Made by a program: the position numbers and the translations under genes
In this document: positions 43,387 to 52,513 of the stretch, piece after piece
Numbering within the stretch: the stretch's first letter is position 1
Layout of the letters: every line of letters begins with the position of its first letter
Notes under the pieces: model-generated
Database searches by the model: none
The model's input: the letters and a program-made list of their open reading frames with translations, nothing else
Told to the model about the DNA's origin: nothing
DNA from: Lujinxingia vulgaris
Lineage (GTDB): Bacteria; Myxococcota_A; Bradymonadia; Bradymonadales; Bradymonadaceae
Assembly (NCBI RefSeq): GCF_007997015.1
Contig: NZ_VOSM01000007.1
Coordinates: 62,001 to 126,000 of the forward strand
DNA length: 64,000 bases
Reading direction: 5' to 3'

Positions 43387-44489
43387 GCGAGCAGGTTAGC
43401 GTCAGACCCCGCGGCCGAAGGCCGCGGGCGCGGGAGGCCGGCGTGCGCATCGGGAGGCTCCCCTGTGGGCCGCTCAACGCCATTACGGACGTGGCCGGGG
43501 TCAAGGTGGGGCATCGCACCCTGATGTCTTACGACGGCCAGGTGCGCAGCGGCGTGACCGCGATCTTGCCCAACGACAACCCCTACGAGGAGCGCGTCAT
43601 CGGCGGGAGCTTTACGCTCAACGGCGCTGGCGAGGTCTCGGGGCTTGTGCAGGTCAACGAGTGGGGGTTGATTGAGACGCCGATCTGCCTCACGAACACC
43701 TTGAGCGTGGGCGTGGTGCAAGACGCGGTGGTGCAGTGGATGGTGCGCCGCCACCCCGAGATTGGCCGCCGCGGCGATGTGCCGATTCCCCTTGTTGGCG
43801 AGTGCGATGACTCCTGGCTCAACGACATCGCCGGCGGTCACCTGCGCGCCCAGCACGTCTACGAGGCCCTCGACCGCGCGCGCGGCGGCAAAGTGCGCGA
43901 GGGCAACGTCGGCGGCGGCACGGGCATGATCACCTGCGACTTTAAAGCCGGCGTGGGCACCTCCTCACGCCGTTTTGGGCCGCCGGAGATGAGTTACACC
44001 CTCGGGGTGCTCGTGCAGTCGAATTTCGGGGTGATGAACGATCTGCGCATCGCCGGGGTGCCCGTAGGCCAGGTGCTCGAGCGCGACTACGAGGGCTACG
44101 ACCGCCGCCGGGTGAACTACGGCAGCATCATCGTGGTCTTTGCCACCGACGCGCCGCTTTTGCCCAAGCAACTCGAGCGCGTCGCCAAACGCTGCGCGCT
44201 GGGGCTGGGCCGTGTCGGCAGCATGGCCGCACACGGGTCCGGCGAGATAATTCTGGGGTTCTCGACCACCAACATCGTGCCGCGCCACCCCGTAGGCTGG
44301 ACCGGCTCGCTTGTGTACCTGCACGACCAGCACACCCGCGACCTCTACGAGGCCGCCATCGAGGCCACCGAAGAGGCCGTGGTCAACAGCCTCTTCGCCG
44401 CCGAGTCGATGTCGGGCTTTCTGGGCCGTTATGTACCCTCGCTCCCCCTCGACGACGTCCGCGAGATCATGGCCTCCCGCGGCTGCTAA
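43383..44489 (+). CDS. P1-family peptidase (DmpA-like aminopeptidase/amidase)
   Basis: An Ntn-type hydrolase that cleaves itself into two chains; the new N-terminal Ser is catalytic. The Gly-Ser junction is in NYGSIIVVFATDAPL, with Ser about residue 248. The opening ITDVAGVKVGHRTL and GNVGGGTGMITCDFKAGVG are typical. Family members cleave D-amino-acid or beta-peptide amides. The 368-residue protein starts with TTG overlapping the ligase stop, after GGGGAGG. Pairing a Ddl-like ligase with a D-specific peptidase suggests synthesis and breakdown of an unusual peptide, an inference. Confidence 0.85.
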   Translation: MSEQVSVRPRGRRPRAREAGVRIGRLPCGPLNAITDVAGVKVGHRTLMSYDGQVRSGVTAILPNDNPYEERVIGGSFTLNGAGEVSGLVQVNEWGLIETPICLTNTLSVGVVQDAVVQWMVRRHPEIGRRGDVPIPLVGECDDSWLNDIAGGHLRAQHVYEALDRARGGKVREGNVGGGTGMITCDFKAGVGTSSRRFGPPEMSYTLGVLVQSNFGVMNDLRIAGVPVGQVLERDYEGYDRRRVNYGSIIVVFATDAPLLPKQLERVAKRCALGLGRVGSMAAHGSGEIILGFSTTNIVPRHPVGWTGSLVYLHDQHTRDLYEAAIEATEEAVVNSLFAAESMSGFLGRYVPSLPLDDVREIMASRGC

Positions 44490-44523
44490 TTTTCTCGATC
44501 AGGGAGTTTTCTCAATCAGGGAG
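44490..44523. repeat. 17-bp tandem duplication
   Basis: TTTTCTCGATCAGGGAG is followed directly by TTTTCTCAATCAGGGAG, one base different, just after the P1 peptidase stop. It is probably a recent duplication with no clear function. Confidence 0.8.
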
Positions 44524-44621
44524 AAAGGCTGCGTAGAACGCCGTCAAGATAGGCTTACGGCGTGTCAGGCCCTGGGATGAGAGCAAGACGGCTTCCGATC
44601 CCTGAACAAAAAAATTGGAAA

Positions 44622-46631
44622 TTAGCGATCGCTGGCGGCTTCCAGGTTCAGGCCGCCCGGGGAGGCGTAGGAGACGTGGCAGGCGTAGCCGTAGCCCACA
44701 ACACCGAAAGGCTCGTCGGCGCTCAGGGTGTGGAAGCCGGCGTCGACTTCCAGGGTGGCGACCTCGAAGCGGCCGCGGCTTCCCACGAGCTCCCAGCGGG
44801 AGGCGGGGATGGGTTCGCCGTCGATGCGTACCTCCTGGCCGGTGGGCACGATCACATTGAGATAGTCGCGCTCGTAGTTCTGGGGGGTGAGCACGATGTA
44901 GTTGTCGCGGAACTGGTCGGTGGGCACGCCCGCCGACATCGCCGGGTCGCCGATGCCGGTGGGGTTGTTGAAGTCGATGCCCTCGTCGCATTCGCGGGGG
45001 ATGCCCAGCCAGTTGGAGCCGACCATGTACTGCATCAGCGCCACGGGCTTGCTGGCGCCGAGCTCAAAATGCTCGCGGGCCTCAAACTGGCGCCATTCGC
45101 CGGCCTGAAGCGTGCGGCCGTGCACGCCGTCAATCGGCGGGTCGGTCTGGATCTGGGTGCCGTCTTCGGAGGCGATGACGCGCCAGATGTCGGGCTCGGG
45201 CTGGGAGCCCACCGCACGCGGGCTGAACTTGGAGCCCACATAACGGGTGCCCCAGGCCTCCACCGGAAGCAGCACCGACTCGATATGGTCGCAGCGGTTC
45301 ACACCCAGCACGACGTTGCCGCATTGGTGGCCGCCAAAGACGGTGATGGGCTGCTCGGCGATGATATGCGTGCCGGTTAAGTCGGGGCAGGGGGAGGTCT
45401 GCTCGGGCGGGCCGTCGGGGGAGGCCAGGCAGCCCTCCTGCTGCGCGGCGCTGAGCTCCACGCCTGAGGTCGACAGGTTCAGCGACTGACCCGGAGCCAG
45501 GGTAAAGACCCGCTCCTCACCGGCGGGGATCGCCGGCACGCCCGGCCCGCTGATGACCTCGGCCGAGGGGGTCACCCGCACCTCGTTGGGCTGGTTGGTG
45601 GAGTTGACGATCGTCAGATAACCGCGGATGCGCGTGGTGCCCCCTCGGAAGTACCAGCTCATGCCAAAGTACTCGCGGCCCACCGAGTTGGTGGGAAGCA
45701 GCAGCGTGCCGTCGTTGGAGTAGACATCCACGTTGTTGAGCGGGTTGAACTGGTGGGCCACCACCGGGATGGAGCTCGTAACGCGGATGGCGTGATCGTC
45801 AAAAACGCGGGTGCCGCTGTGGTCGTAGCCCACCGGGATCGAGAAGATGCGCGCCTCTCCCGGGGGAATGGTCGTATCAAAAGGCAGGCCCTGGCTGTCG
45901 TTGAGCAGCTCGCGGCTGGTGGCGCCCTCAAAGAGGCGCACCCGGGCATCGAGCTCCTCGTTGGGGTTGGTGATGACGATGGCGTGGGGCTGGCTCAAGG
46001 CTTCTTCGAAGTTGTCGAGGTCGGCCGACCAGTACTCGCAGCCGATGTAGCTTGAGACCTTGGTGGAGATCTCGCAGAGCTCCTCGCAGGCCCCGTCAAA
46101 ACACTCGGTGCCGGTGGGGCAGCGCTGGCCGGGGACGTAGGCGCCGGCCTCGTTGCAGACCTCGAGTTGGTCGCGGCCCAGGCAGCGGTTGATGCCCGCC
46201 TGGCACTCGGGCTGGCCGCAGCGGCCCTCCTCGCAGGTGGCGCCGCCGGGGCATTCGGCCTCGCGCCACGCGGTGCCGGTGGCGTTGCAGAAGCGCTGCA
46301 GGCCCTCGTCGGTGCAGGCGTCAAAGGCGCCCGGCTCGCAGAGCTGGTCGGTGCAGCGGGCCGAGGCCGCGTCGCAGCGAAGCTCCCCCTCGCAGACCGT
46401 GGTCTCCCAGCCGGTGGCGTCGGCGCGGCATACTTCCAGGGTCACCGCGTCGTCGCAGCGCGCCTCCCCGGGCACACACACGGTAGCCGTGTCGCCGGCG
46501 TCGTCGGTGGTGTCGGCATCGCCCGGCGTGGAGGCGTCGGGGCCCTCGGTGGGGTCGACTGGCGAGGAGCAGCCGGCGGCAAGGAGCGCCGCCAGCATCA
46601 GCGGGAAGAGCGTTGAGAGAGGTGAGCGCAC
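44622..46631 (-). CDS. IgGFc-binding-type surface lipoprotein
   Basis: The start is best placed at GTG 46631, 6 bases after AGGG, giving [24 protein letters not shown] at 46655 would lengthen it. Residues 20-45 are an Asp/Thr linker, then Cys-rich repeats (C-x-P-G-E-A-R-C and similar; about 50-180). The rest is a beta-rich IgGFc-binding-like domain (PF17517 type): [33 protein letters not shown] and [19 protein letters not shown] are typical. The name is historical and does not mean it binds IgG here. Surface recognition or adhesion is plausible. It has 669 residues. Confidence 0.78.
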   Translation of the reverse strand: MRSPLSTLFPLMLAALLAAGCSSPVDPTEGPDASTPGDADTTDDAGDTATVCVPGEARCDDAVTLEVCRADATGWETTVCEGELRCDAASARCTDQLCEPGAFDACTDEGLQRFCNATGTAWREAECPGGATCEEGRCGQPECQAGINRCLGRDQLEVCNEAGAYVPGQRCPTGTECFDGACEELCEISTKVSSYIGCEYWSADLDNFEEALSQPHAIVITNPNEELDARVRLFEGATSRELLNDSQGLPFDTTIPPGEARIFSIPVGYDHSGTRVFDDHAIRVTSSIPVVAHQFNPLNNVDVYSNDGTLLLPTNSVGREYFGMSWYFRGGTTRIRGYLTIVNSTNQPNEVRVTPSAEVISGPGVPAIPAGEERVFTLAPGQSLNLSTSGVELSAAQQEGCLASPDGPPEQTSPCPDLTGTHIIAEQPITVFGGHQCGNVVLGVNRCDHIESVLLPVEAWGTRYVGSKFSPRAVGSQPEPDIWRVIASEDGTQIQTDPPIDGVHGRTLQAGEWRQFEAREHFELGASKPVALMQYMVGSNWLGIPRECDEGIDFNNPTGIGDPAMSAGVPTDQFRDNYIVLTPQNYERDYLNVIVPTGQEVRIDGEPIPASRWELVGSRGRFEVATLEVDAGFHTLSADEPFGVVGYGYACHVSYASPGGLNLEAASDR

Positions 46632-46649
46632 GTTAAACCCTGGTGGTGG

Positions 46650-46692
46650 AAACAAAACACGCGGCCTGCCACCAAACAGCGCAGGCCGCGTG
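46650..46692 (-). terminator. intrinsic terminator for the E2-like gene
   Basis: Read on the minus strand, a perfect 12-bp stem (CACGCGGCCTGC / GCAGGCCGCGTG) with an 11-base loop runs into TTTTGTTT. It separates the acyltransferase gene from the downstream lipoprotein. Confidence 0.82.
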
Positions 46693-46759
46693 CTTTATGC
46701 CGGGGCGGCGCTCACCTGCCTGGTGAGCGCCGCCCGGGGAAGAGACGCCGGGCGTAGGA

Positions 46760-47719
46760 TCAGGCCGGGGTTTTTGCCGAAGATTCGGGCGTGCGCCGCT
46801 TGGGCGCGTCGGCCGGCGCTTTTTCAGCCTTTTTCTCGGTGGCGGGTGCCTCGGGCTTTCCCGCTTCCGCGCCGCCACGTTTAAAGCTCTCGGCCGGCGG
46901 GTGGTGGTAGGCCGGGTCCATCAGGCATTCGCGCATCGTCGTGACGAGTTTGCCGATGTGGTAGCCGTCGTAGCAGCGGTGATCCAGCGTGAACGACGCG
47001 CTCATCACGTCGGCCACCTTCACCTCGCCATCGACCACCGCCGGGGCCTTGTGGACCGCCCCGGGCAAAAGCACCAGCGGGGTGCGCGCGGCGGGCACCA
47101 GCGGCGCAAGCCCCAGGCGAATGTTAAAGGGCGCGCAGTTGGTGACCATGCCGCTCCCGAAGGGATCGTCGCGAATGCCCAGCTTGCCAAGGTCAATGGG
47201 CACCGCGAAGGTCAGAATATCGACCAGGCGCATCACCGAGGGGAGCAGCAGCGGCGGAATCTTATCGATCATCGACTTGGTCTGCTCGATCTCCTCGTCC
47301 TGCCCCTTACGCACGCGGGTGGCGCGGCTGTGCAGGTACTCGGCAATCTCGACAATCGAGAGGCGGTCGGCGTTGCGGATCTTCACCCCGCTCAAATCGG
47401 CGTCTTTGCCGTCGCCGCCGGCCACCGCCACCTGGCAGAAAATGTCGATGTTCTCGCGCTGCAACACCCGGTTGCCCACCACGATCACGTTGAGCTCGGG
47501 GTAGAGCGCGAACATGATCGCCATCGATTTGACCAGATACGCCGTCATCGTGACTTTCTGGCCAGAATACTCGCTGACTTCCTCCAGGTAGGTGAGGATC
47601 TTGTCGGCCGGGTGGGTCTCATGGCCGTAGACGGTCGGGTCGGAGGGGCGGTTCCACATGCCCACCGAGAGCTTTCGCCAGGAGGAGGTGCGGGTGGGTT
47701 TTTTCCAGAGTTTGGCCAT
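46760..47719 (-). CDS. 2-oxo acid dehydrogenase E2-type acyltransferase, catalytic domain only
   Basis: A 319-residue CoA-dependent acyltransferase with the catalytic DHRCYDG (H-x3-DG) near residue 245 and SASFTLDHR before it. No lipoyl or subunit-binding domain precedes it, unlike normal E2 proteins; only a basic and Pro/Ala-rich C-terminal tail (KKAEKAPADAPKR) is added. E1 and E3 genes are absent nearby. It may be a stand-alone acyltransferase or a defunct E2. Start ATG at 47719 (MAKLWKKPTRTS). Confidence 0.82.
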   Translation of the reverse strand: MAKLWKKPTRTSSWRKLSVGMWNRPSDPTVYGHETHPADKILTYLEEVSEYSGQKVTMTAYLVKSMAIMFALYPELNVIVVGNRVLQRENIDIFCQVAVAGGDGKDADLSGVKIRNADRLSIVEIAEYLHSRATRVRKGQDEEIEQTKSMIDKIPPLLLPSVMRLVDILTFAVPIDLGKLGIRDDPFGSGMVTNCAPFNIRLGLAPLVPAARTPLVLLPGAVHKAPAVVDGEVKVADVMSASFTLDHRCYDGYHIGKLVTTMRECLMDPAYHHPPAESFKRGGAEAGKPEAPATEKKAEKAPADAPKRRTPESSAKTPA

Positions 47720-47854
47720 CGGGGGCTCCCGTTTGCGGCGCCGAGCGGGTCGGCGGCGTTGGTAGTAGACGACTCAGCAGCGCCGCGAATGTAGCGGTCG
47801 CGCTCGCCAGCATCAAGGGAACCGGCGTGTACACAGGGTGATGCCTGGCGAGTG

Positions 47855-48085
47855 GTGACGAAGGGGCGCTGAAGGTCTCTGGGCGGTGTTCGTCGACGCG
47901 ACGAAGCGCTGCGATTACCTATAAGGGGGTATTCTGTGAAGTGACGAAGGGGTGCTTAAGGGCTTTGGAAGGGCTTCGTCGAGGTGACGAGCGGCTAAAA
48001 TTACCCATAAGGGGGTATTCGTCGCGTCGACGAAGGGGGTTTTGAGGGCTTCGGAAGGTGTTCGTCGCGTTGACGAAGGGGGGCT
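47855..48085 (+). repeat. 86-bp tandem repeat with palindromic cores
   Basis: About 2.7 units of an 86-bp repeat start at 47855, 47941 and about 48027, each beginning GTGACGAAGG or close to it. Each unit contains a palindrome like TTCGTCG-ACG-CGACGAA, and two contain TATAAGGGGGTATTC. The array lies directly beside fold-back copy B, and no gene is in this stretch. Confidence 0.7.
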
Positions 48086-48089
48086 TACT

Positions 48090-48247
48090 ACGCTGTGAGC
48101 AGAAGTTGACGCTGGTGGATGCGAGATTGAGTGTGACGCGGGCAAGGCGCAAAACGCAGGCGATGCTTTAGCATCGTCGAGGCTTTGCAACGCAGCCCGC
48201 GGTGCTCTCAATGCAGCAGACACAGCGTCAATGATAGCTCACGGCGT
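48090..48247 (-). repeat. 158-bp dispersed fold-back element, copy B
   Basis: Inverted relative to copy A at 14421-14578, same length, about 85% identical. Ends ACGCTGTGAGC and GCTCACGGCGT pair; so do TTGACGC / GCGTCAA and TTGAG / CTCAA, where copy A has TTGATGC / GCATCAA and TCGAG / CTCGA. The central hairpin is CGATGCT-TT-AGCATCG. The paired changes show the fold, not just the sequence, is conserved. It lies 163 bases before the lipoprotein gene at 48411. Confidence 0.8.
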
Positions 48248-48410
48248 AATGGGCTTCGGAGGGCTTTTGTCGATTTACGTCGGGGTTGGCGCCGGCCGGG
48301 GGGCCGGGAAGGTTGAAGCCCGCCATGCCCGGCAGGTAGTCTGACGGGACTCGATCTTTTTGGGAAAAATCGAAACATTCGCGGGAAGTTGCGGGCGCGA
48401 CGAGGCGATG

Positions 48411-50948
48411 ATGCGAAGCGGTGAACTGGGTGCGTGGATGCTGGCGGGGCTGCTCGTGCTGGGAGCCGGCTGGGGATGTGGCGAGGAGACGCCCGGAGTG
48501 GAGGCGCCACCACGGGTGGTGCGAGCGTTGTGGAACCCGGCCTCCGGAGAGCTCCCGACGCCCACCGATCTTTTGCGCGACGACGATCTCGGGCGGCTCA
48601 ATCTGCCGGTGGGCGATGGCCTCTCGGACGCGGAGCGGGAGTTTCGCACCTACCTCAACACGCTCGACGCGTATCCCTTGAGCAGCGCGATGCGATTTCC
48701 CCTCTCGGGGCCCGTGCAGGAGAGCTCGCTCCTCGGGGCGGTGGTGATGGTCGAAGAACCGGGGATGCGCACGGTGCAGGTGCGCCCGCGTTATGACGCG
48801 GAGCTTGCGGCCGTGGTGGTGGAGCTCGCCGAGGGCGAAGCGCTTCTGCCGGGGCGGCGCTACACGCTGGGGCTTCGGGGCTACGCCGGGGGCGTGAAGG
48901 GGGCGGCCGGGGAGCAGGTCGTGGCGGATGCGGCCTTTTATCTTTTGCGCAGCGAGGAGCGGCTCACCGAACACCCCGACGCGCTGCCCGGGGCGACGCG
49001 CGCCGAGCGCGAGGCGCTGGCCGAGGAGCTTACGGCGCTTCAGGAAGACTACATTCCGGCGATGGAGGTGCTGGCGTCGCGCGGCATTCCCCGTGAGGAG
49101 ATCGCGGCGATGACGCAGTTTACGACGACCAGCCTTCCGGCCATCGCCTTTGATAGCGCGCTCGGCCGGGTTCCCCTGCCCAACGCGCTGCTCACCGATG
49201 AGACGGGGCGAGTGGCCTTGCCGGTGGACCCGAGCGATACAAGCGAGCGGGCCGAGATTAAACGCGGGCTCACGGGCTACGACGGGTTTGCGATCTCCGG
49301 GGCGATGCGGGTTGAGAGCACGGCCAGTTTTGGCGAGGGGGTGGGGCAGGGCGACGAGCTGCGGCTCTTTCGGCTTCGGGAGAGCGGACGTTGGGAGGAG
49401 GTCGTCGATCTGGAGCGGGGGCGTTTTGACGACGCCTCGACCCTCTGGGTGCGCCCGCGTCTGACGTTGGAGCCTCAGACGACTTACGCCTACGTGGTCG
49501 CGGGTAACGTGCCGGCGACCGACGGTCGCGCGCACAGGGCGCAGCCCCTGGGGGCGATGCTGATGCTGGAGGCGCCGCTGGTGGAGGGCGGTCGCTCGGA
49601 GCTCGGGGTGCTCACCGACTCGGAGGCTGCGCGCCTGGAGCCTGTGCGCGCCGAGGTCGACAGCCTTCTGCGCCAGCTCGAAGCCGAGGAGGGCCTCGAT
49701 CGCACCACACTCGCCAGTTCCGTTCCCTTCAAAACGGCTTCGTCGGCCAGCACGCTGCTGGCCCGGCGTCAAAAGCTCTATGACGACGGCGTGCGCACTT
49801 CCGTCATCAACCTGGAGGTCACCGAGCCCTCCGGGGGTACGCGTCTTTTGCTCAACAGCGTCGACGCGGTGGTGCGCGGGCAGATGTTTGTGGCCGACCA
49901 CCTCGACCCGGCCACGCGCGCCTTTTACCCGGACGGGCGCTATGAGGAGCGGGCGGTGGATTTTGTGATGACCTTGCCCAAAGACGTCTCGGTGGCCGAG
50001 CCCCTGCCGGTGGTGCTCTTCGGGCATGGGCTGATGACCAGCCGCGAGCTCCTTTATTTGATCGCCGAGCCCCTGGCCGCCGCCGGCTACGCGGCCTTCG
50101 CGCTGGATCTGCCCTACCACGGGGAGCGCGCGGTGTGCCTCACCGACCAGAACTGCGAGGGGAACGCCACCTGCGACGCGCTCGGCCAGTGCCTCTATCC
50201 CGACGGCAGCCGCGGGCGCATCAACCGGGTGGAGGTGCCCTGGCTCTTGAGCCTGGGCAACCAGTTCGACGAGCTTTTGTCCTATCCGAGCACGAGCGGC
50301 ACGGTGTTCATCGATATGGAGAGTCTTTTTGGCACCCGCGACCATTTTGCCCAGGCGGTGCTCGACTTACAGCAGGCCGTGCGCGTCTTGCAGAGCGACG
50401 ATATGGAGCAGGCGATTGTGGACACCACCGGGCTCTGGGTGGGCGATGAGATCGTGTATCTGGGCATGAGCTTAGGGGGCATTTTGGGGTCATCGCTCTC
50501 GGCGGTGGAGCCTGAGATCGACGACTTTGTGCTCAACGTGCCCGCGGCCGATCTGGTGCGCATCATTGAGTACTCGACGTCTTTTGAGACGGCGTTTGCG
50601 CACGCGTTGCACGCCCGGGGCATCGAGCAAGGGAGCGACGCGTATGTTGAGTTTGTGCAGGCGTTGCGCTGGATTCTCGACCCGGTCGACCCCTTAAACC
50701 TCGTGCAGCACACTCTCTTGCAGCCCCTGCCCGGGCATCCCACGCGGCGAGTGTTGATTCAGATGGCCTCTGGCGACCGGGTGGTGCCGAATGAGGGCAC
50801 CCGGGCGCTCTCGGAGCGCATGGGGGTGGCGATCACCGAGTATGAGCCCGGGCTGACCGACCACGGTTTTTTGTTCAATCCCAACCCGCTGGCCTACGGC
50901 TCGCGCACGGCGCGCGAAGACATGGTCGAATTTTTCAATCAGAGGTGA
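48411..50948 (+). CDS. lipoprotein with alpha/beta-hydrolase domain
   Basis: A lipobox (GAGWGC) follows the signal MRSGELGAWMLAGLLVLG. The first about 450 residues are beta-rich (Ig-like), and the C-terminal about 350 form an alpha/beta hydrolase: LPVVLFGHGLMTSRELL near 545 for the oxyanion region, GMSLGGILGSS near 690 for the nucleophile Ser, then DRVVPNEG and DHGFLFNP for the acid and His. It is probably a secreted esterase or lipase. The start at ATG 48411 follows GAGG with 5-base spacing; ATG 48408 is next door. It overlaps the FadL-like gene's upstream frame, so the pair are probably an operon. It has 845 residues. Confidence 0.78.
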   Translation: MRSGELGAWMLAGLLVLGAGWGCGEETPGVEAPPRVVRALWNPASGELPTPTDLLRDDDLGRLNLPVGDGLSDAEREFRTYLNTLDAYPLSSAMRFPLSGPVQESSLLGAVVMVEEPGMRTVQVRPRYDAELAAVVVELAEGEALLPGRRYTLGLRGYAGGVKGAAGEQVVADAAFYLLRSEERLTEHPDALPGATRAEREALAEELTALQEDYIPAMEVLASRGIPREEIAAMTQFTTTSLPAIAFDSALGRVPLPNALLTDETGRVALPVDPSDTSERAEIKRGLTGYDGFAISGAMRVESTASFGEGVGQGDELRLFRLRESGRWEEVVDLERGRFDDASTLWVRPRLTLEPQTTYAYVVAGNVPATDGRAHRAQPLGAMLMLEAPLVEGGRSELGVLTDSEAARLEPVRAEVDSLLRQLEAEEGLDRTTLASSVPFKTASSASTLLARRQKLYDDGVRTSVINLEVTEPSGGTRLLLNSVDAVVRGQMFVADHLDPATRAFYPDGRYEERAVDFVMTLPKDVSVAEPLPVVLFGHGLMTSRELLYLIAEPLAAAGYAAFALDLPYHGERAVCLTDQNCEGNATCDALGQCLYPDGSRGRINRVEVPWLLSLGNQFDELLSYPSTSGTVFIDMESLFGTRDHFAQAVLDLQQAVRVLQSDDMEQAIVDTTGLWVGDEIVYLGMSLGGILGSSLSAVEPEIDDFVLNVPAADLVRIIEYSTSFETAFAHALHARGIEQGSDAYVEFVQALRWILDPVDPLNLVQHTLLQPLPGHPTRRVLIQMASGDRVVPNEGTRALSERMGVAITEYEPGLTDHGFLFNPNPLAYGSRTAREDMVEFFNQR

Positions 50949-50995
50949 GTGTGAATCGCTGGTGGCGTGGAGATGACAACAGGATGGGAGCGGGG

Positions 50996-52237
50996 ATGAG
51001 GGCAGCGGGTAAGATGCGAGCTGGCAAGAAGGCGCTGAGCGTGGCGGCGTTGGGGCTGATGTGCCTGTGGGGCGCGCCGGCGCTGGCCGGCGGCTATGCG
51101 CAGGGCACCCAGGGTGCGGCCTCAGCCGGGGTGGCCGGCGCGATGACGGCCCGGCCCGATACGCCGGAGGCGGGCTATTATAATCCGGCCGGGCTGGCGT
51201 TGCGTCCCGGGTGGGGCGCGATGGTGGGCACCGGAGCGATCTTCCCCACCCTCTTTCACGTGGATCCGGAGAGTGGGGAGCGCACCCGCGCCGAGAACGA
51301 CCTGGCGTTTGTGCCGCATCTGCACGCGAGCTGGCGGCCCGGGGAGCGGGTGGGGCTGGGTTTGAGCGTGGGCGTGCCTTACGGGAGCAGCCTGCGTTGG
51401 CCCGAGAACTGGGAGGGGCGTTTTGAGGCGCAGGCGGTGAGTCTGCGGGCCTTTGAGGCGGCGCCTTCTCTGGCGCTCCGGCCCACGCGCTGGCTGGCGT
51501 TTGGCGCCGGGCCGCGGGTACTGCTGGGGAGCATCGGGCTGGAGCGTCAGATCGACGTGGCCCGCAGCGGTGAGGAGGCCCGTGTGGACCTCGCGGCCAA
51601 CGCCTGGGGCCTGGGAGCACAGGTGGGCGTGTGGGTGGCGCCCACGCGTCGCTTAAGTTTCGGCCTGAGCTGGCGCTCCACCGTGCGCCTGAATTTTTCG
51701 GGCGTCGCCGATTTTAGCGATGTGCCGCCGGAGCTCTCCGAGCAGGCCCGCGACACCCCCTTCACCACCACGATCGTGCTCCCGGACCGCATCGTGCTCG
51801 GCGGCGCCTGGGAGTTGGGGGCCGACGCCATCGTTAGCCTCGACGTGGAGTACAACCGCTGGAGCGCCAACCAGCGTTTTGAGGTCGACTTCGAAGACGA
51901 CCAGGTCGACGACATCGATGAGGCCCGCGGCTGGCGCGACACCTTTGGCATGCGCGTCGGCGTCGAATACGCCTCTCCTTACGGCGGCCTGGTGATGCGC
52001 TCGGGCTTTGCTATCGACCCATCGCCAACGCCCGCAGAAGCGCTCACCCCCGCCCAGCCCGACACCGACCGCTACATCGCCTCCCTCGGCGTCGCCTACG
52101 ATGTCGACGACCACCTTCAGGTCAACCTCGCCTACAACTACGTGATCCTGAGCCAGAACGCCGCCGGCGCCGACGCCTACCCGGGCATTTACGATGGGTT
52201 TGCGCATGTGCTGGTGTTGAGTTTGCTGGCGAAGTAG
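50996..52237 (+). CDS. FadL/OmpP1-type outer-membrane transport protein
   Basis: Signal peptide (AALGLMCLWGAPALA) followed by GGYAQGTQGAASAGVAGA and PEAGYYNPAGLALRPG, the N-terminal hatch of FadL-like barrels that admit hydrophobic compounds such as fatty acids. The rest is amphipathic strands to a final aromatic-poor LLAK end. About 413 residues from ATG 50996, which follows GGGAGCGG; GTG 50945 and ATG 50984 are alternatives. Placed after the secreted hydrolase, it may import the hydrolysis products, an inference. Confidence 0.85.
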   Translation: MRAAGKMRAGKKALSVAALGLMCLWGAPALAGGYAQGTQGAASAGVAGAMTARPDTPEAGYYNPAGLALRPGWGAMVGTGAIFPTLFHVDPESGERTRAENDLAFVPHLHASWRPGERVGLGLSVGVPYGSSLRWPENWEGRFEAQAVSLRAFEAAPSLALRPTRWLAFGAGPRVLLGSIGLERQIDVARSGEEARVDLAANAWGLGAQVGVWVAPTRRLSFGLSWRSTVRLNFSGVADFSDVPPELSEQARDTPFTTTIVLPDRIVLGGAWELGADAIVSLDVEYNRWSANQRFEVDFEDDQVDDIDEARGWRDTFGMRVGVEYASPYGGLVMRSGFAIDPSPTPAEALTPAQPDTDRYIASLGVAYDVDDHLQVNLAYNYVILSQNAAGADAYPGIYDGFAHVLVLSLLAK

Positions 52238-52261
52238 TCGGGGCGACGTGACGAGGGCGAT

Positions 52262-52436
52262 GCGTCGACGCCAGGGCAATCGCAAAATCCCACATGGTTT
52301 TTTTATGAAGAACCCACCCAATCCGTAGGGAGGGGTCTTGTGCCCCTCCGGAACTCCCAGGGCGGGGACCCACAAGGGGTCCCCCTACGGTGGCGGGTGG
52401 TGGGGACCCACTTTGCGATTGCCCTGGCGTCGACGC
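52262..52436. mobile_element. 175-bp MITE-like inverted-repeat element
   Basis: Perfect 25-bp terminal inverted repeats (GCGTCGACGCCAGGGCAATC and 5 more bases) at 52262-52286 and 52412-52436. Inside, a second imperfect inverted repeat pairs CCGTAGGG-rich and CCCTACGG-rich halves. The 125-bp interior has no gene. This looks like a non-autonomous transposable element or a long fold-back hairpin. No flanking target duplication is obvious to me and no transposase is in the window. Confidence 0.75.
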
Positions 52437-52445
52437 GGGGACGGC

Positions 52446-52494
52446 TTGACAGAACACCTCCCCGGGGGGACTGTTGCGCAACATAACGCAACAG
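52446..52494 (+). promoter_or_regulatory. candidate promoter and operator of the HD-domain gene
   Basis: TTGACA at 52446-52451 is a full -35 box; the -10 (GACTGT at 17-base spacing) is poor. The palindrome CTGTTGCG-(8)-CGCAACAG at 52471-52494 overlaps the start region and could bind a repressor. Confidence 0.45.
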
Positions 52495-52513
52495 CACCCC
52501 AGGGAGGACGTCC

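Noticed and set aside
48228-50345. 705-residue open frame opposite the hydrolase lipoprotein
   Set aside because: Antisense shadow of a gene with clear hydrolase motifs.
52262-52436. Rho-independent terminator of the FadL gene
   Set aside because: The terminal repeats are 125 bases apart, far too long for an ordinary terminator loop, and no T-run follows.
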